From: a virus
Virus record (IMG/VR): IMGVR_UViG_3300035145_003993
Coordinates: 147,365 to 211,364 of that record
Direction: 5' to 3' (one strand)
Length of the DNA: 64,000 bases
The position numbers and the translations under genes were made by a program. This document shows, in pieces, positions 8,924-18,134 of this stretch. How positions within the stretch are numbered: the first letter of the stretch is position 1; each line of letters starts with the position of its first letter. The notes beneath the pieces were generated by a model. The model was not told the DNA's origin. It did not search any database and saw nothing but the letters and a program-made list of their open reading frames with translations.

Positions 8924-9260
8924 AATAATACATTACATCTTTTTTGATTTTGTCTATATCTTTTGAAGCTTCTAATTCTAGTTCTGAAACTCTTCCTGAA
9001 TAAGAATGGATAATAATTCCTACAGATAATTTTCTAAATCTCAATTCAATATCAGCATCACATTCATTAGTATATTTTAGTATTTCTACAATAAATGACT
9101 CAAAAAACTTTACACTTTCAAACAAATATACTTTTTTTAATTTCTTCTCTTCGACATTTATCCATTTAGACTTTTTTACTTTTAAAGGTTTAAAACTGTC
9201 TTGAACCTTTAAATTAGAATTTTCATTTAAATAGTTTTGCATCAGGTTTTTTAAATACAT
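8913..9260 (-). CDS. pterin-4a-carbinolamine dehydratase-like fold protein
   Basis: Residues 45-115 follow the layout of the small PCD/DCoH family: a long helix FFESFIVEILKYTNECDADI, a strand LRFRKLSVGIIIHS, a SGRVSELELEASKDIDKI stretch matching the family's T-x-x-D-x-x-L-A-x-x-I-D end. The catalytic His-His-Pro is replaced by Cys-Asp-Ala, so pterin dehydration is unlikely. This is recognition by pattern only, and a structural or DNA-binding use of the fold is as likely as an enzyme. Confidence 0.5.
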   Translation of the reverse strand: MYLKNLMQNYLNENSNLKVQDSFKPLKVKKSKWINVEEKKLKKVYLFESVKFFESFIVEILKYTNECDADIELRFRKLSVGIIIHSYSGRVSELELEASKDIDKIKKDVMYYYAE

Positions 9261-9275
9261 TATTATTCCTTGAAT

Positions 9276-12200
9276 TTACTTTGTCTTTTTTCTAGACTTT
9301 CTAGTTTTAGGCAACTTAATAGTTTCTAAACCAAACTCAGAATCTAAATAATCTGCAAAGTCTTTTCCAATTAATAAACTTCCATATAATTCTTTGTAAT
9401 TTTCAAGAGCTTCCTTTGAATCTTTACCAATTTTATCAAATACTTTTGGAATTAATACATCGAAATCTGTTCTATTTTTAAATTCTGATGATGCAAATGC
9501 TTTAATAATTGATTCATCAATATCACTATCAGACATAGAATAAATGTGATTTATTAATTCATCTGCTGTTGTTTTAGTTAATATTTTTAGATCTTCATAT
9601 ACTGATCCAATGATTCCATTTGGACTAAACATATCATCTAATAATTTTTCAACGTCTTTTCTATTAAATTCGCCACCAAAAAAACTTTTAAGCTGATCAT
9701 CTTCATCCCTATTAGAATTTAATTTTTCTACTTTACCTATAAGATATCCTTTTCCTGGATTTAAAAAATAATCTCTTTGACTATCTCTTGTACTTTTTGC
9801 AGATGATTTTGATATCCCTTTAGATCCGGAAGATCCTAGTCCCGATAGTTTTTGAACTACATTAGCAATTGAAACAAAAATATTTTGTCCTTCATCTTTT
9901 TTGATTTGCTCAATTCTTGGACTAGATGGACTTAATCCTGGTGCAAGAATATCTTTTCCATAATGAGTATCAAAATATTCTTTAGTTGCTTTAATAATAC
10001 TATTTTTTGTTCTTCCTTGGATTTTTTTCTTATAGAAATTATCAAGTAAACCTATAACATATAAAGAAAAACCTGATTGATTTCCAAGAGAAGCTTCAAG
10101 AACTAAGTAAGAAGAAAAACCTTTATCATTTTTCGATAAATCCTTTAGTAATTCATTATAACTAGCTTCATCATCATCTGATAGTATTTTAATAGAATTT
10201 ATTTTTTCTGAAATTTCTTGTGCGACAGAATCATCTCTAGCTTCATCAAAATATCTTTGGAGTAATTTAGTATCTGTTAATATTTTACTAATTTCTGAAA
10301 AGTAATCTGAAACGTCTTCTAGTTTCTTTGATCTTTTGTATTTTCCTTGTAATTCTAATTGTTTTAATTGTGAAGAAGAAATAGCCACATCTGCTTCGTC
10401 TTCGTTTTTAGAAGGAACTCTTACGAATGATTTATCATCAATCAAATCAAGCTTAACCAAACGTTCAGTCCATCTATCTGCTGCTGCAGAATATATTCGA
10501 GCTTTTTCATCTGGATTACATGAATAAAACAACTCTTGAGACCAAGCCTTTTGAGCTAATTGTCTAACACCTGCTCCACTTGCAAACTGGCCATAGGACA
10601 TATGAGAAATATCAACGTCAGTAAGGTTTTCTTTTTTATCAAGACCAAACTTAGAAACATGTTCTTGTGTCTTTTTAATTACATCATCTATAGATGCATA
10701 ATTGTCATATAAGTCTCTATAGAACTTTCTTTTTTTATCTACATTAATAATATTAATTTTATCTTTGTATGATAGTCTTTCTAGAATTTCTTTAATTTCA
10801 TTTTCTTCTTCTTCACTCAAATCTTCAGCAGGAATAGTGTCTGGTATATTAATAATATTACCAAATTCATCTTCTTCGATTGGATTAAAAATATCTGGAT
10901 TAACTCTTTCTGTAGATTTCTTATATAAATCATTTAAACGTTTAATATCATCAGAAATTTGTTTCATATATTTCTGAAGTTCGAAAACAGTTAATGATAA
11001 ATTTCTATTTTTACTAGAATAATCTTCTAATTCTTTTGTAACATTAATTTCTTCTTCAATATAAAAATTGTCATCTTGATCAGGATCATCAGATATTCTT
11101 TTATCAAATTCAATATTTTGCTGTTTAAGCTTTTCTAATTCATCGTCAGATAATCTAGGTTCTAAATCAAAATCAGCAGTATATTCTTGATTTAAAGGGT
11201 ACATAATATCTAATTCTTGTTTGAGTTCTTGAATACTTTTATTTCTAGAAGAACCAGATCTAGACCATAGTCTTAATAGTACTTGTTCTCTAATTAAATC
11301 ACTTTCTAAGTCAAAGTCGCCTCTAGATAATTCTTCTTTAACATCTACAATAATTGATCTTATTTCTTCACTAGACAAACTTTTTCCAAGACCGACACTT
11401 CTTCTAAAACTCGAAACAGCGTTTTTAAGATTTAATTTTTGCGCTTTGTCTAGGGAAGAAATCATTCTGTCTTTTTCTGAATCACTAATTCCTAACATCA
11501 TATTAGACTGAGATTCGAGTGTTAAATAAACTTCTATTGACATTATTATCCAAAGTTTTCTTTTTGCTAATAGAGATAAATCATTTTCTTGACTAACACC
11601 CGAATTTTTGAGCTTATTTGAAACATAAACAACTAATTGATCCCAAGGTTGTAATACAGCAGACTTTTGACCGGCAACATATTTACCTGTTCCCGTAAAA
11701 CCTAAAGCTTTTGCTATTTTGTTATTTGAAGGACCTTTTGAAAATCTTTTTTGTTCTTTAGATTTAACTTTTTTATAAATAGATTCAACAGGTTGTGATA
11801 AACTAGGTGCTGGTTTTAAATCACTATCAGGCAAATCATCTAAATCTATTTCTGAAAAGTCTTCTTCGTCTTTTTTCTGTTGAACGCTATCTAAATCTTC
11901 AGATCCAAATTCATCGTCTAATTGTTGTTGAATCATTTCTAGTTCTTCTTGAGAAGGACCCTCAATATTATCTAAACTTCTTCTTCTTCTTCTTGAAGTT
12001 CTTGATTCTAATAAATCAATTTTATCTTCTATTGATTTAATTAATATATTCTCTAGTTTTAAATCTAATTCTTTGTTAACATAGTTAACTTTATCTAATT
12101 CTTCGTTAATTAAAGAGTCAAAGTCTCTAATACTTTTTGAATATTTTAAATCAATAGATTCTTTTATTTCTTTAATAAAATCATTCGTGATATTATTTTT

Positions 12201-12410
12201 CAAAAATTCAAAAATATATTTTTCATTTGGAAGATCTCCATTAGTTAAATTTAAAGATCTAACTAAACATTTGAATTCTTCAAAAAGAACTTTATTTTTA
12301 TTTAAATCACTCTCGCTTAATCTTGAAAGAGCATAAAACTTTCTTTGATAATCTTTGTTTTTAAAAGAAAGAAGTTTATTAACTCTATATTTTAGTTTGT
12401 TATTCGTCAT
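9276..12410 (-). CDS. very large hypothetical protein, probably virion-associated (1044 aa)
   Basis: Second largest unassigned protein in the window. N-terminal helical region, a run of five arginines near residue 140, acidic linkers (about 155-200 and 430-470), then helical domains including FASGAGVRQLAQKAW. The C-terminus is basic (KTRKSRKKTK). No transmembrane segment or enzyme motif seen. The composition resembles phage internal-head or scaffold-type proteins, but nothing proves it. Overlaps the upstream 124-aa gene by one base. Confidence 0.8.
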   Translation of the reverse strand: MTNNKLKYRVNKLLSFKNKDYQRKFYALSRLSESDLNKNKVLFEEFKCLVRSLNLTNGDLPNEKYIFEFLKNNITNDFIKEIKESIDLKYSKSIRDFDSLINEELDKVNYVNKELDLKLENILIKSIEDKIDLLESRTSRRRRRSLDNIEGPSQEELEMIQQQLDDEFGSEDLDSVQQKKDEEDFSEIDLDDLPDSDLKPAPSLSQPVESIYKKVKSKEQKRFSKGPSNNKIAKALGFTGTGKYVAGQKSAVLQPWDQLVVYVSNKLKNSGVSQENDLSLLAKRKLWIIMSIEVYLTLESQSNMMLGISDSEKDRMISSLDKAQKLNLKNAVSSFRRSVGLGKSLSSEEIRSIIVDVKEELSRGDFDLESDLIREQVLLRLWSRSGSSRNKSIQELKQELDIMYPLNQEYTADFDLEPRLSDDELEKLKQQNIEFDKRISDDPDQDDNFYIEEEINVTKELEDYSSKNRNLSLTVFELQKYMKQISDDIKRLNDLYKKSTERVNPDIFNPIEEDEFGNIINIPDTIPAEDLSEEEENEIKEILERLSYKDKINIINVDKKRKFYRDLYDNYASIDDVIKKTQEHVSKFGLDKKENLTDVDISHMSYGQFASGAGVRQLAQKAWSQELFYSCNPDEKARIYSAAADRWTERLVKLDLIDDKSFVRVPSKNEDEADVAISSSQLKQLELQGKYKRSKKLEDVSDYFSEISKILTDTKLLQRYFDEARDDSVAQEISEKINSIKILSDDDEASYNELLKDLSKNDKGFSSYLVLEASLGNQSGFSLYVIGLLDNFYKKKIQGRTKNSIIKATKEYFDTHYGKDILAPGLSPSSPRIEQIKKDEGQNIFVSIANVVQKLSGLGSSGSKGISKSSAKSTRDSQRDYFLNPGKGYLIGKVEKLNSNRDEDDQLKSFFGGEFNRKDVEKLLDDMFSPNGIIGSVYEDLKILTKTTADELINHIYSMSDSDIDESIIKAFASSEFKNRTDFDVLIPKVFDKIGKDSKEALENYKELYGSLLIGKDFADYLDSEFGLETIKLPKTRKSRKKTK

Positions 12411-12784
12411 TATTTTTGACCTTTATTAATAATTTGTGTTGCTGATTTCCAAATTTTTTCTGCTAAATCATCTGAAATGTCTTTATTATCATCTAATATT
12501 GATATCATAGCAGAAGATAACTCAACAGATTTCGGGACATAATTTTTATCTCTTACATTATGATTTTTTTTTAACATTGATACAGAGACAAAGTCATCTG
12601 CTGTAAGAGGAGTATTTAATTCTAAGTCTAGTTCTTTTTGATCTCCGTTTAATTTAGATCCTGTAGTATCAAACATTGTTGTTCGACTGCTTGTAAATCC
12701 ATCTGGAAACATTTCTTTTATGCTATTTTCAAACAAAATGTTTTTAACAATATCTCTAAGATCTTTTTTTGTCAAGTTACTCAT
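12410..12784 (-). CDS. hypothetical 124-aa protein
   Basis: N-terminal amphipathic helix (MSNLTKKDLRDIVKNILFEN), then SSRTTMFDTTGSKLNGDQ and a helical C-terminal part. Begins after a 47-bp AT-rich gap. One-base overlap with the 1044-aa gene. N-terminal helices of this kind, ending in a short L-x-E-like element, recur in neighbouring genes. Function unknown. Confidence 0.75.
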   Translation of the reverse strand: MSNLTKKDLRDIVKNILFENSIKEMFPDGFTSSRTTMFDTTGSKLNGDQKELDLELNTPLTADDFVSVSMLKKNHNVRDKNYVPKSVELSSAMISILDDNKDISDDLAEKIWKSATQIINKGQK

Positions 12785-12831
12785 ATTACTATAGCCTTAT
12801 TTTTATAATAATTATTTAATGTAAAAAGATT

Positions 12832-13149
12832 TTAGTGATATTTTATTTTATTTTCAAATCCTTCTTCATTAAGGACTATACTTTCTAAAACTAAATTAAG
12901 TATATTTATTGAATAAGAAAGACTTGATATATCTTTTTGTAATAAAAAGTTATTCTCTTCTATAGCATTAATTCTTTTTTTTAAAAAAATATTTTCTTCT
13001 TGAAGAGAATTTAATTCTTTTTTGTTTTCTTCTATTTGATTATTAAGATTATTAAGACTTTGTAATACTTCAAAAAAATTATTAATATTTTTTTTAATCT
13101 TTTTTAAATGGTGAATTTTCTTCGATTGCACTGTACAAGTCCTTTTCAT
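12832..13149 (-). CDS. hypothetical coiled-coil protein (105 aa)
   Basis: Residues 25-90 form a clear heptad coiled coil (LNNLNNQIEENKKELNSLQE and so on). The annotated ATG overlaps the upstream ribbon-helix-helix gene by 56 bp. That is long for this genome, so the true start may be an internal GTG (codon 7) or another near-cognate codon. A small coiled-coil partner of the RHH protein is possible but unproven. Confidence 0.6.
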   Translation of the reverse strand: MKRTCTVQSKKIHHLKKIKKNINNFFEVLQSLNNLNNQIEENKKELNSLQEENIFLKKRINAIEENNFLLQKDISSLSYSINILNLVLESIVLNEEGFENKIKYH

Positions 13150-13396
13150 TAATATCTTTAAGATTGTTTACTTTTTTATTTTTTAATTCATCAATTCTTT
13201 CGTGAACAAGTTCTTTTAAGTAAAGATCGTCATTAACATATTTTTCGGCCATTAATCTAAAAAATTTTTGCATTGACATTTCATCTAAAAAAAGCTTTGT
13301 CCTAAGTTTCTTGTGTAATTCTCCAGGAAACTCAACATGAATTGTTTTATTATTAATAATTTTTTTGACTTGTTTATTTAATCGTTTATTTTTCAT
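13094..13396 (-). CDS. ribbon-helix-helix-like DNA-binding protein
   Basis: Residues 18-55 read IHVEFPGELHKKLRTKLFLD, then EMSMQKFFRLMAEKYV: one beta strand, helix, turn and helix as in Arc/CopG/MetJ-type RHH repressors, in the 'IPEELHKKLK...SMNEFI' style. A basic N-terminus and a charged C-terminal tail flank it. RHH proteins bind operators as dimers; the target here is unknown. One-base overlap with the upstream gene. Confidence 0.6.
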   Translation of the reverse strand: MKNKRLNKQVKKIINNKTIHVEFPGELHKKLRTKLFLDEMSMQKFFRLMAEKYVNDDLYLKELVHERIDELKNKKVNNLKDINEKDLYSAIEENSPFKKD

Positions 13397-14184
13397 TATC
13401 CTTGTTTAACTGCACCTGTTGCTGTATTATGTTTTGTGTTGTCTAAAACATGTTCAGGATATTCAATACCAAATTTACTATAAAGTTCTTTGTGATATAA
13501 ATCATCAAATTCTTGAACATTTTTTTCTATATTATCTCCACTATTTAATACTAATACATTTTTAGCTGCTTGTTTAACAATAAGTTCTTTAGCAAAAAGT
13601 TTATCAAAATTTTTATATGCTTTTATAGCTGCTTTAACATACTCTTTGACATCTGCTTCTTTTTCACTTATTTTTTTTACTAATGATGTACCTTGAGAAA
13701 CAACATTATCTAAAGATTTAATAGAACTCTCTAAATTTTCTACAGAGTCTTCTAGATCTTTTTCTGATTCTTCAAATATAAAATAATTTTTTAATGAATT
13801 TTTTCCAATTTTGAAGTTTTCATCTAGTTGACTTTCTATATAATCTTCAATTTTATTTATTTCTTCACCATTGATATGCTTCTTTTGCTCTTTTTCTAAT
13901 TTATTTATTTTTTTTGTAAGAGTTTCAACAGCTGCAATACTATAACCAATATCTTGAGTTTCTTGTTCACTTTTGTCAACAGGGTCTTCAGTGATATCTT
14001 CGTTAGAAGTCTCAGAACTTTCATCGGGAGTCTCAGAACCTTCATCGGGAGTCTCAGAACCTTCACCATCTTCGTCAGGCATATCAAAAGAAGGATTTTC
14101 ATCTTCTTCTACTAATAAACTTTTAAGACTTAAAAAACTATTTTTTTCTGTTAACACTTTATCAACTTTATTTAAAAAATTCAT
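13396..14184 (-). CDS. hypothetical protein with GSETPDE repeats (262 aa)
   Basis: Short N-terminal helix, then an acidic linker (about residues 30-80) with three tandem heptapeptides of the type GSETPDE encoded by a 21-bp DNA repeat, then a long helical/coiled-coil region and a C-terminal domain ending AVKQG. The helix plus acidic linker plus helical body suggests a scaffold or internal virion protein; this is inference. Directly downstream of the SOD-like gene. Confidence 0.75.
   Translation of the reverse strand: MNFLNKVDKVLTEKNSFLSLKSLLVEEDENPSFDMPDEDGEGSETPDEGSETPDESSETSNEDITEDPVDKSEQETQDIGYSIAAVETLTKKINKLEKEQKKHINGEEINKIEDYIESQLDENFKIGKNSLKNYFIFEESEKDLEDSVENLESSIKSLDNVVSQGTSLVKKISEKEADVKEYVKAAIKAYKNFDKLFAKELIVKQAAKNVLVLNSGDNIEKNVQEFDDLYHKELYSKFGIEYPEHVLDNTKHNTATGAVKQG
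14008..14070. repeat. 21-bp tandem repeat, three copies, in frame
   Basis: Units at 14008-14028, 14029-14049 and 14050-14070; the first two differ at one base and the third diverges at its end. Twenty-one bases keep the reading frame, so copy-number change would lengthen or shorten the acidic linker without breaking the protein. Confidence 0.9.
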
Positions 14185-14193
14185 TATAACACC

Positions 14194-14916
14194 TTACAAT
14201 ATTTGTGATATTTTATCTGCTTTTTTAATTCTATCTTCAATAACTGACCATTTAAGTTCTTTCATCATTGCGAATACATACATTTTTCTATTTTTTAAAT
14301 AGTCCCTATAATAACTGTGTTCCCAACAATCCATTACAATAACTGGTATCATTCCAATCATTACATTTAAACTATGTAAATCTATAATAGTATTAACATA
14401 TCTTTTAAGATATATGTCATAATAAGTAACTGCCCAACCATTTCTAGCTGAAAGACAACATGCAATAAAATCTTCTTGCCACGCATCAAAACTTCCAAAG
14501 TCTCTAGCAAGCCTCATATAGCTTAATGAATTCATAGTAATATTACTATTTAAATCAGAAATATTTTCAAAATATAATCCATGAAGAAATGCTGCATTGT
14601 GATTATATGTTTCGTCTACTTTTAAGCTTCTAAATGATGAATGATTTAAATTAGCTAAAGATTTATCAACGCCATCAAGATTAGCAGAAATTTCATTTAA
14701 TTGTTTAGCATAACCTTCTAATAATTCTTGATGAGATTTTTTAGTTTTTGAAGATAAAAGTTCAGTCTGTAAATCAAACTTTCCTGCTTCAATAACATAA
14801 GCCTCTGATAGAAGACTTTTTGGATTACTTGTTTCTTTCTTATTGTTTTTATTCAATCCATTTTCGCTCAAAGATGAATCTACAGCTTCTTTAATAATTT
14901 TATCTAAATTTTTCAT
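14194..14916 (-). CDS. Fe/Mn superoxide dismutase-like protein with N-terminal extension
   Basis: Residues about 60-230 match the Fe/Mn-SOD family. The signature D-x-W-E-H-[STA]-[FY]-[FY] is met exactly by DCWEHSYY (metal ligands Asp196 and His200). YNHNAAFLH supplies the second-domain His106, and FGSFDAWQEDF with NGWAVTYYD matches the family core. The first ligand is uncertain: the segment SHQELLEGYAKQLN has His62 seven residues before the conserved Tyr, where SODs have it eight before, and the gateway His is Leu. A 55-residue polar N-terminal extension is absent in cellular SODs. It may be an active SOD or a virion protein reusing the fold; its neighbours are unassigned, probably structural genes. 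Overlaps the upstream gene by 4 bp. Confidence 0.85.
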   Translation of the reverse strand: MKNLDKIIKEAVDSSLSENGLNKNNKKETSNPKSLLSEAYVIEAGKFDLQTELLSSKTKKSHQELLEGYAKQLNEISANLDGVDKSLANLNHSSFRSLKVDETYNHNAAFLHGLYFENISDLNSNITMNSLSYMRLARDFGSFDAWQEDFIACCLSARNGWAVTYYDIYLKRYVNTIIDLHSLNVMIGMIPVIVMDCWEHSYYRDYLKNRKMYVFAMMKELKWSVIEDRIKKADKISQIL

Positions 14917-15374
14917 AAACTAAAATTGTCCTCAAATTCTTTAATAGGTACGTCTAAATATTCTTCGTTAGAGTCTATATCATATACATTTGATTTTATA
15001 TCAACATTAAAAGACTTTTTATATTTAACTTTTTTATTAGGTGGAAAAATTTCACCTTTATTATTTTTACTAGGTTTCTTAGATTCTTTATCTTTTTCGT
15101 TTATTTGATAATAAGATTTTGACATTTCTAAACTATCAAGGCCTTCACCCGGAAATAGTAATCTAACAAAAAATTCACCACCTTTTTCAATAACATTAAT
15201 TACTGTATATAAAAAACCCGCTTTGTCTTTAACTTTTAAACCTCTAGCAGAAGCTATTAAGTCATTATCATCTTTGTCTCTAACTTCAATTTCATTTAAA
15301 TTTAAATAATGATCAATTCTTTTTTCATATTCTTCTTTTAAAAGATCAAATATTTGATTACTATTATTTTTCAT
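14913..15374 (-). CDS. hypothetical 153-aa protein
   Basis: Helical N-terminus (QIFDLLKEEYEKRIDHYLNL), a beta-rich middle (GFLYTVINVIEKGGEFFVRLLFPG) and a lysine-rich linker before the C-terminal strand region. Translationally coupled (ATGA) with the SOD-like gene. Not recognised. Confidence 0.75.
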   Translation of the reverse strand: MKNNSNQIFDLLKEEYEKRIDHYLNLNEIEVRDKDDNDLIASARGLKVKDKAGFLYTVINVIEKGGEFFVRLLFPGEGLDSLEMSKSYYQINEKDKESKKPSKNNKGEIFPPNKKVKYKKSFNVDIKSNVYDIDSNEEYLDVPIKEFEDNFSL

Positions 15375-15473
15375 TTAATTTATCTTTCTTGTGTAATACG
15401 CTAATAGAAAGCATACTAAAATTATATATATTATATATTAATTATATTTGTTTATTTAATCAATACAGGTAAA
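15375..15473. other. 99-bp AT-rich intergenic region
   Basis: Contains several overlapping TATAAT/TATATA hexamers on the minus strand (15420-15450) and is the likely promoter region for the 14913-15374 and SOD-like genes. No GTGTAAA element at the right spacing, no convincing hairpin terminator and no open frame of note. Confidence 0.4.
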
Positions 15474-15890
15474 TTATTCTTTGTATTGTTCAACAATAAT
15501 AGAAGACTGTTTAAGAATACAAACTCCTGACATATCTCTATATTCTTCTTTGTATACAACCTTCTTGATTCCACTATTAATAATTGCCATAGCACAGTTT
15601 TCGCAAGGACTTAATGTTATATACATTACCTTATCTTTTGGATTATTATAATCAAGTTTTAAAAGAGCATTTATTTCAGCATGCAACAATCCGCTACATC
15701 CAGGTTCACTAGATTTAGGTTCGTTTAGCATTCCAGAAGCTCGTCCATTATATCCTAAAGAAAGTACTTGTGTGTTATCTGACGTTACTATAAGTGCTCC
15801 AACTTTAAAATCTGGATGATGACTTCTTTGTGCAATTGTTTCTGTCATTTTCATCCATATTTTATCCCATGAGGGCCTATTTATATTCAT
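15474..15890 (-). CDS. dCMP deaminase
   Basis: Zinc-dependent deoxycytidylate deaminase, 138 aa. HAEINAL carries the zinc His70 and catalytic Glu72; SPCENCAMAI carries the zinc cysteines 96 and 99. Converts dCMP to dUMP, the substrate of the ThyX proteins at 33782 and possibly 31062. Starts 21 bp from the divergent HAD gene; GGAG lies upstream of its ATG. Confidence 0.95.
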   Translation of the reverse strand: MNINRPSWDKIWMKMTETIAQRSHHPDFKVGALIVTSDNTQVLSLGYNGRASGMLNEPKSSEPGCSGLLHAEINALLKLDYNNPKDKVMYITLSPCENCAMAIINSGIKKVVYKEEYRDMSGVCILKQSSIIVEQYKE

Positions 15891-15911
15891 AACTATTTTC
15901 TCCGAGGTTTT

Positions 15912-16388
15912 ATGTCTTATTTGTTATTAGAAAATTATATTAAATCTATTATAGAAAAAAATACAATTAAAGAACTACATGTTTTTGATTTTGATATGAC
16001 TTTATACAATCATAATAAAAAAGATTGGTTTGAAGATGTCATGTTAAATTTAAAAAAATCTTTAAAAGATCCAAGTGTAAGAGTTATTTTATGCACAGCA
16101 AGAGAAAAAAGCGAAAATTTTATATTAAAAACTGAGAAGTTGCTTTCTACACGTAAAATGTCTCTTGAAGACTTTAATGAGTGTTATTTTAAATCAATAC
16201 ATAGAAAAGAAAAAACTCCGATTTATAAATCTAATGTCATTTTAGATGAAGTTAGTTCTAACACTAATATTGTAAAAGTAAAGTTTTGGGATGATCGTGA
16301 AGATACTCTTAATCAAGTTAAAAAAGATTTAAAAAAATATAACGAAAATATAATTTATATTCCTGTTAATCCTTTAAAAATTGCATAA
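15912..16388 (+). CDS. HAD-superfamily phosphatase-like protein (Swiss-Army-knife RNA repair HAD type)
   Basis: One of the few plus-strand genes. VFDFDMTLY gives the D-x-D-x-T motif I, VILCTAREKS motif II, and KFWDDREDTL the acidic motif IV. It resembles the HAD domain found in 'Swiss Army knife' nucleic-acid end-repair proteins, so 5'- or 3'-end phosphatase activity is plausible. The N-terminal 17 residues (LLENYIKSIIEKN) are a separate amphipathic helix shared with two other proteins here. A CCGAGG ribosome site precedes it. Its end overlaps the convergent gene by 15 bp. Confidence 0.85.
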   Translation: MSYLLLENYIKSIIEKNTIKELHVFDFDMTLYNHNKKDWFEDVMLNLKKSLKDPSVRVILCTAREKSENFILKTEKLLSTRKMSLEDFNECYFKSIHRKEKTPIYKSNVILDEVSSNTNIVKVKFWDDREDTLNQVKKDLKKYNENIIYIPVNPLKIA

Positions 16389-17228
16389 ATCTTTTTTCCA
16401 AGATAATATTTTTCTTTCAAGTTTTAAACTTTTATCTTTTTCATTTGCGTCTTTCAAAGTTATTCTATTCCAAGGGTATAATTTTCCTGTATTAGAAGAA
16501 GTAGATATTGTTTCTATTCCTTTAATAGAATATAAATAAATTTTACTGTCATCAATTTCAACGTTTCTTTTAAATTTTAAAACTTTTGGTGGTCTTCCCA
16601 TTTCAGACATTTCACTATCTTGTATTAATAATTCTTTACTAGTCCAAGGAATTGCAAATTTAATTGCGTCTTCTTTATAAGGAGTTACATAAGAGTATTT
16701 ATTTAAGCAATTAAATCTACTTTGACTTCCATGATAATATACTCTTTTCGAAATTTCAGGTATATAATATTGAGGTTTTACTTTAAAAGGAATAAAAATA
16801 TGGATTTCTTTTTTATCATCGGGACAAGAAAACCATAGTTTGTAAGCATCTGCAAATCCTTGTATTCCTTTACAGAATATTTTTTCTTTTCTCGCAACGA
16901 ATAAAAATAAACATTTTTCAATTTCATTAGGTAAAAGTTTAAAGTAATATGAATATTCTCTTCTCTGTAATATTTGATCAGGGCTAGATTCGTTTGTTGC
17001 ATTAAAAAAAGAAGCTCTTAGAAAAGATGTATTTTTTTCATGATAAGGAAAATATTTTCTAATCTCTTTTTCAGCTAATTTAAGTCTATGTCCTTCTATG
17101 ACTTTATCGTATCTTAAAGGTCTTAAAACTTTTTTATATTTTTTGTCTTTTGAAATAAACCAAATATCTGATGTTAGAAACTTTGTACCTAAGTTTTTAA
17201 TTTCAATAGGGACATTAATTTTTTTCAT
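16374..17228 (-). CDS. hypothetical 284-aa protein, C-terminal half faintly ADP-ribosyltransferase-like
   Basis: The C-terminal half has RVYYHGSQSRFNCLN, then YSYVTPYKEDAIKFA and a later KIYLYSIKG. A YHGS/T...YVTP...A..FA layout occurs in several ART-like small domains. The match is short and lacks an obvious catalytic Glu context, so I give it as a hint only. The N-terminal half (LRPLRYDKVIEGHRLKL) is unassigned. Convergent overlap with the HAD gene. Confidence 0.7.
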   Translation of the reverse strand: MKKINVPIEIKNLGTKFLTSDIWFISKDKKYKKVLRPLRYDKVIEGHRLKLAEKEIRKYFPYHEKNTSFLRASFFNATNESSPDQILQRREYSYYFKLLPNEIEKCLFLFVARKEKIFCKGIQGFADAYKLWFSCPDDKKEIHIFIPFKVKPQYYIPEISKRVYYHGSQSRFNCLNKYSYVTPYKEDAIKFAIPWTSKELLIQDSEMSEMGRPPKVLKFKRNVEIDDSKIYLYSIKGIETISTSSNTGKLYPWNRITLKDANEKDKSLKLERKILSWKKDLCNF

Positions 17229-17273
17229 TATTTCTCTTTTTATTATGTTTTAATTTTATTTTAAATTATTATA

Positions 17274-18134
17274 TTAAGACAATATTGCTTTGACATAATC
17301 TTTAATTAATTTGTGAGCATTTATAACTGTTTTACCTTGTACTCTTGACATCGTTAAAGAGTTAATAATCATGTTTCTATTAGCCAAACTAAGTTGATCA
17401 GGTGAAAGTATAAACTGCCTAAAACATTCTGCAAAAAACTCTCTTTCATCTGTAGATCCATATTCTGAAGGCATGTGTTTCATAATTGACTCAATCATGT
17501 TTTCTATTTTAGATAATGGTGTAAACTTATCAGATAACTCATAATCTTTACAAATTTGAGAAGAAATACTAGAAAAGCCACCTTCAGAATTATTATCAAG
17601 AAAGTCAGCAAAATCATAAAATGATTCTTCAGCATCGTTTAAAAGTTTTTCGTTTCTTTCATCATCATTATTGTTTTCTATTATATCTTTTATAGACTTA
17701 AGCTCTCTAATAATATTTGTATAAGTTTCTCCTATTAATGTTATATACTCACTTGAATCTGATGAAACAAAATTAACGTGTATACAATGACCTATTTCAT
17801 GTACTAAAGTGTTTATAAGTTGTTCTTCATTTTTAAATTTACTTAAATCAAAAACAATAGCTTTAATATCAGTTTCTAAAAAAGCTTTCCAGTTATGTAA
17901 AGCTGATTTAAAATTTTTATCAATTTCAGCTCTTTCTTTATTACCCTTAACAATGACAAGACTTTTAAACAATTCTGATAATGGTGTGTTTATTCTGAAC
18001 TGTTTAAATTTAATATTAACGTTTTCTAACCCACTAATCAAATTATTTGTCATATAAAAATCATCTTCTGCATTTTTTGAAAAATAAACTTTTATACCAT
18101 AATAGTTTTCTATTCTCGTAAATTCAATATTCAT
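17274..18134 (-). CDS. zinc metalloprotease (HExxH)
   Basis: LVHEIGHCIH provides His112, Glu113 and His116 of a zincin active site. DEREFFAECFRQF, 120 residues later, supplies a probable third ligand (Glu236) in the arrangement common to phage and gluzincin-like peptidases. 286 aa, no signal peptide, so probably intracellular or virion-associated. Substrate unknown; prohead processing or host protein cleavage are options. Overlaps the thymidine kinase gene by 4 bp. Confidence 0.8.
   Translation of the reverse strand: MNIEFTRIENYYGIKVYFSKNAEDDFYMTNNLISGLENVNIKFKQFRINTPLSELFKSLVIVKGNKERAEIDKNFKSALHNWKAFLETDIKAIVFDLSKFKNEEQLINTLVHEIGHCIHVNFVSSDSSEYITLIGETYTNIIRELKSIKDIIENNNDDERNEKLLNDAEESFYDFADFLDNNSEGGFSSISSQICKDYELSDKFTPLSKIENMIESIMKHMPSEYGSTDEREFFAECFRQFILSPDQLSLANRNMIINSLTMSRVQGKTVINAHKLIKDYVKAILS

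Noticed and set aside
9276-12410. Portal or major capsid protein
   Set aside because: Size and helical, charged composition do not match either; no diagnostic motif.
16374-17228. Firm call as ADP-ribosyltransferase toxin
   Set aside because: Only a short YHGS...YVTP resemblance; no catalytic Glu motif that I can place.
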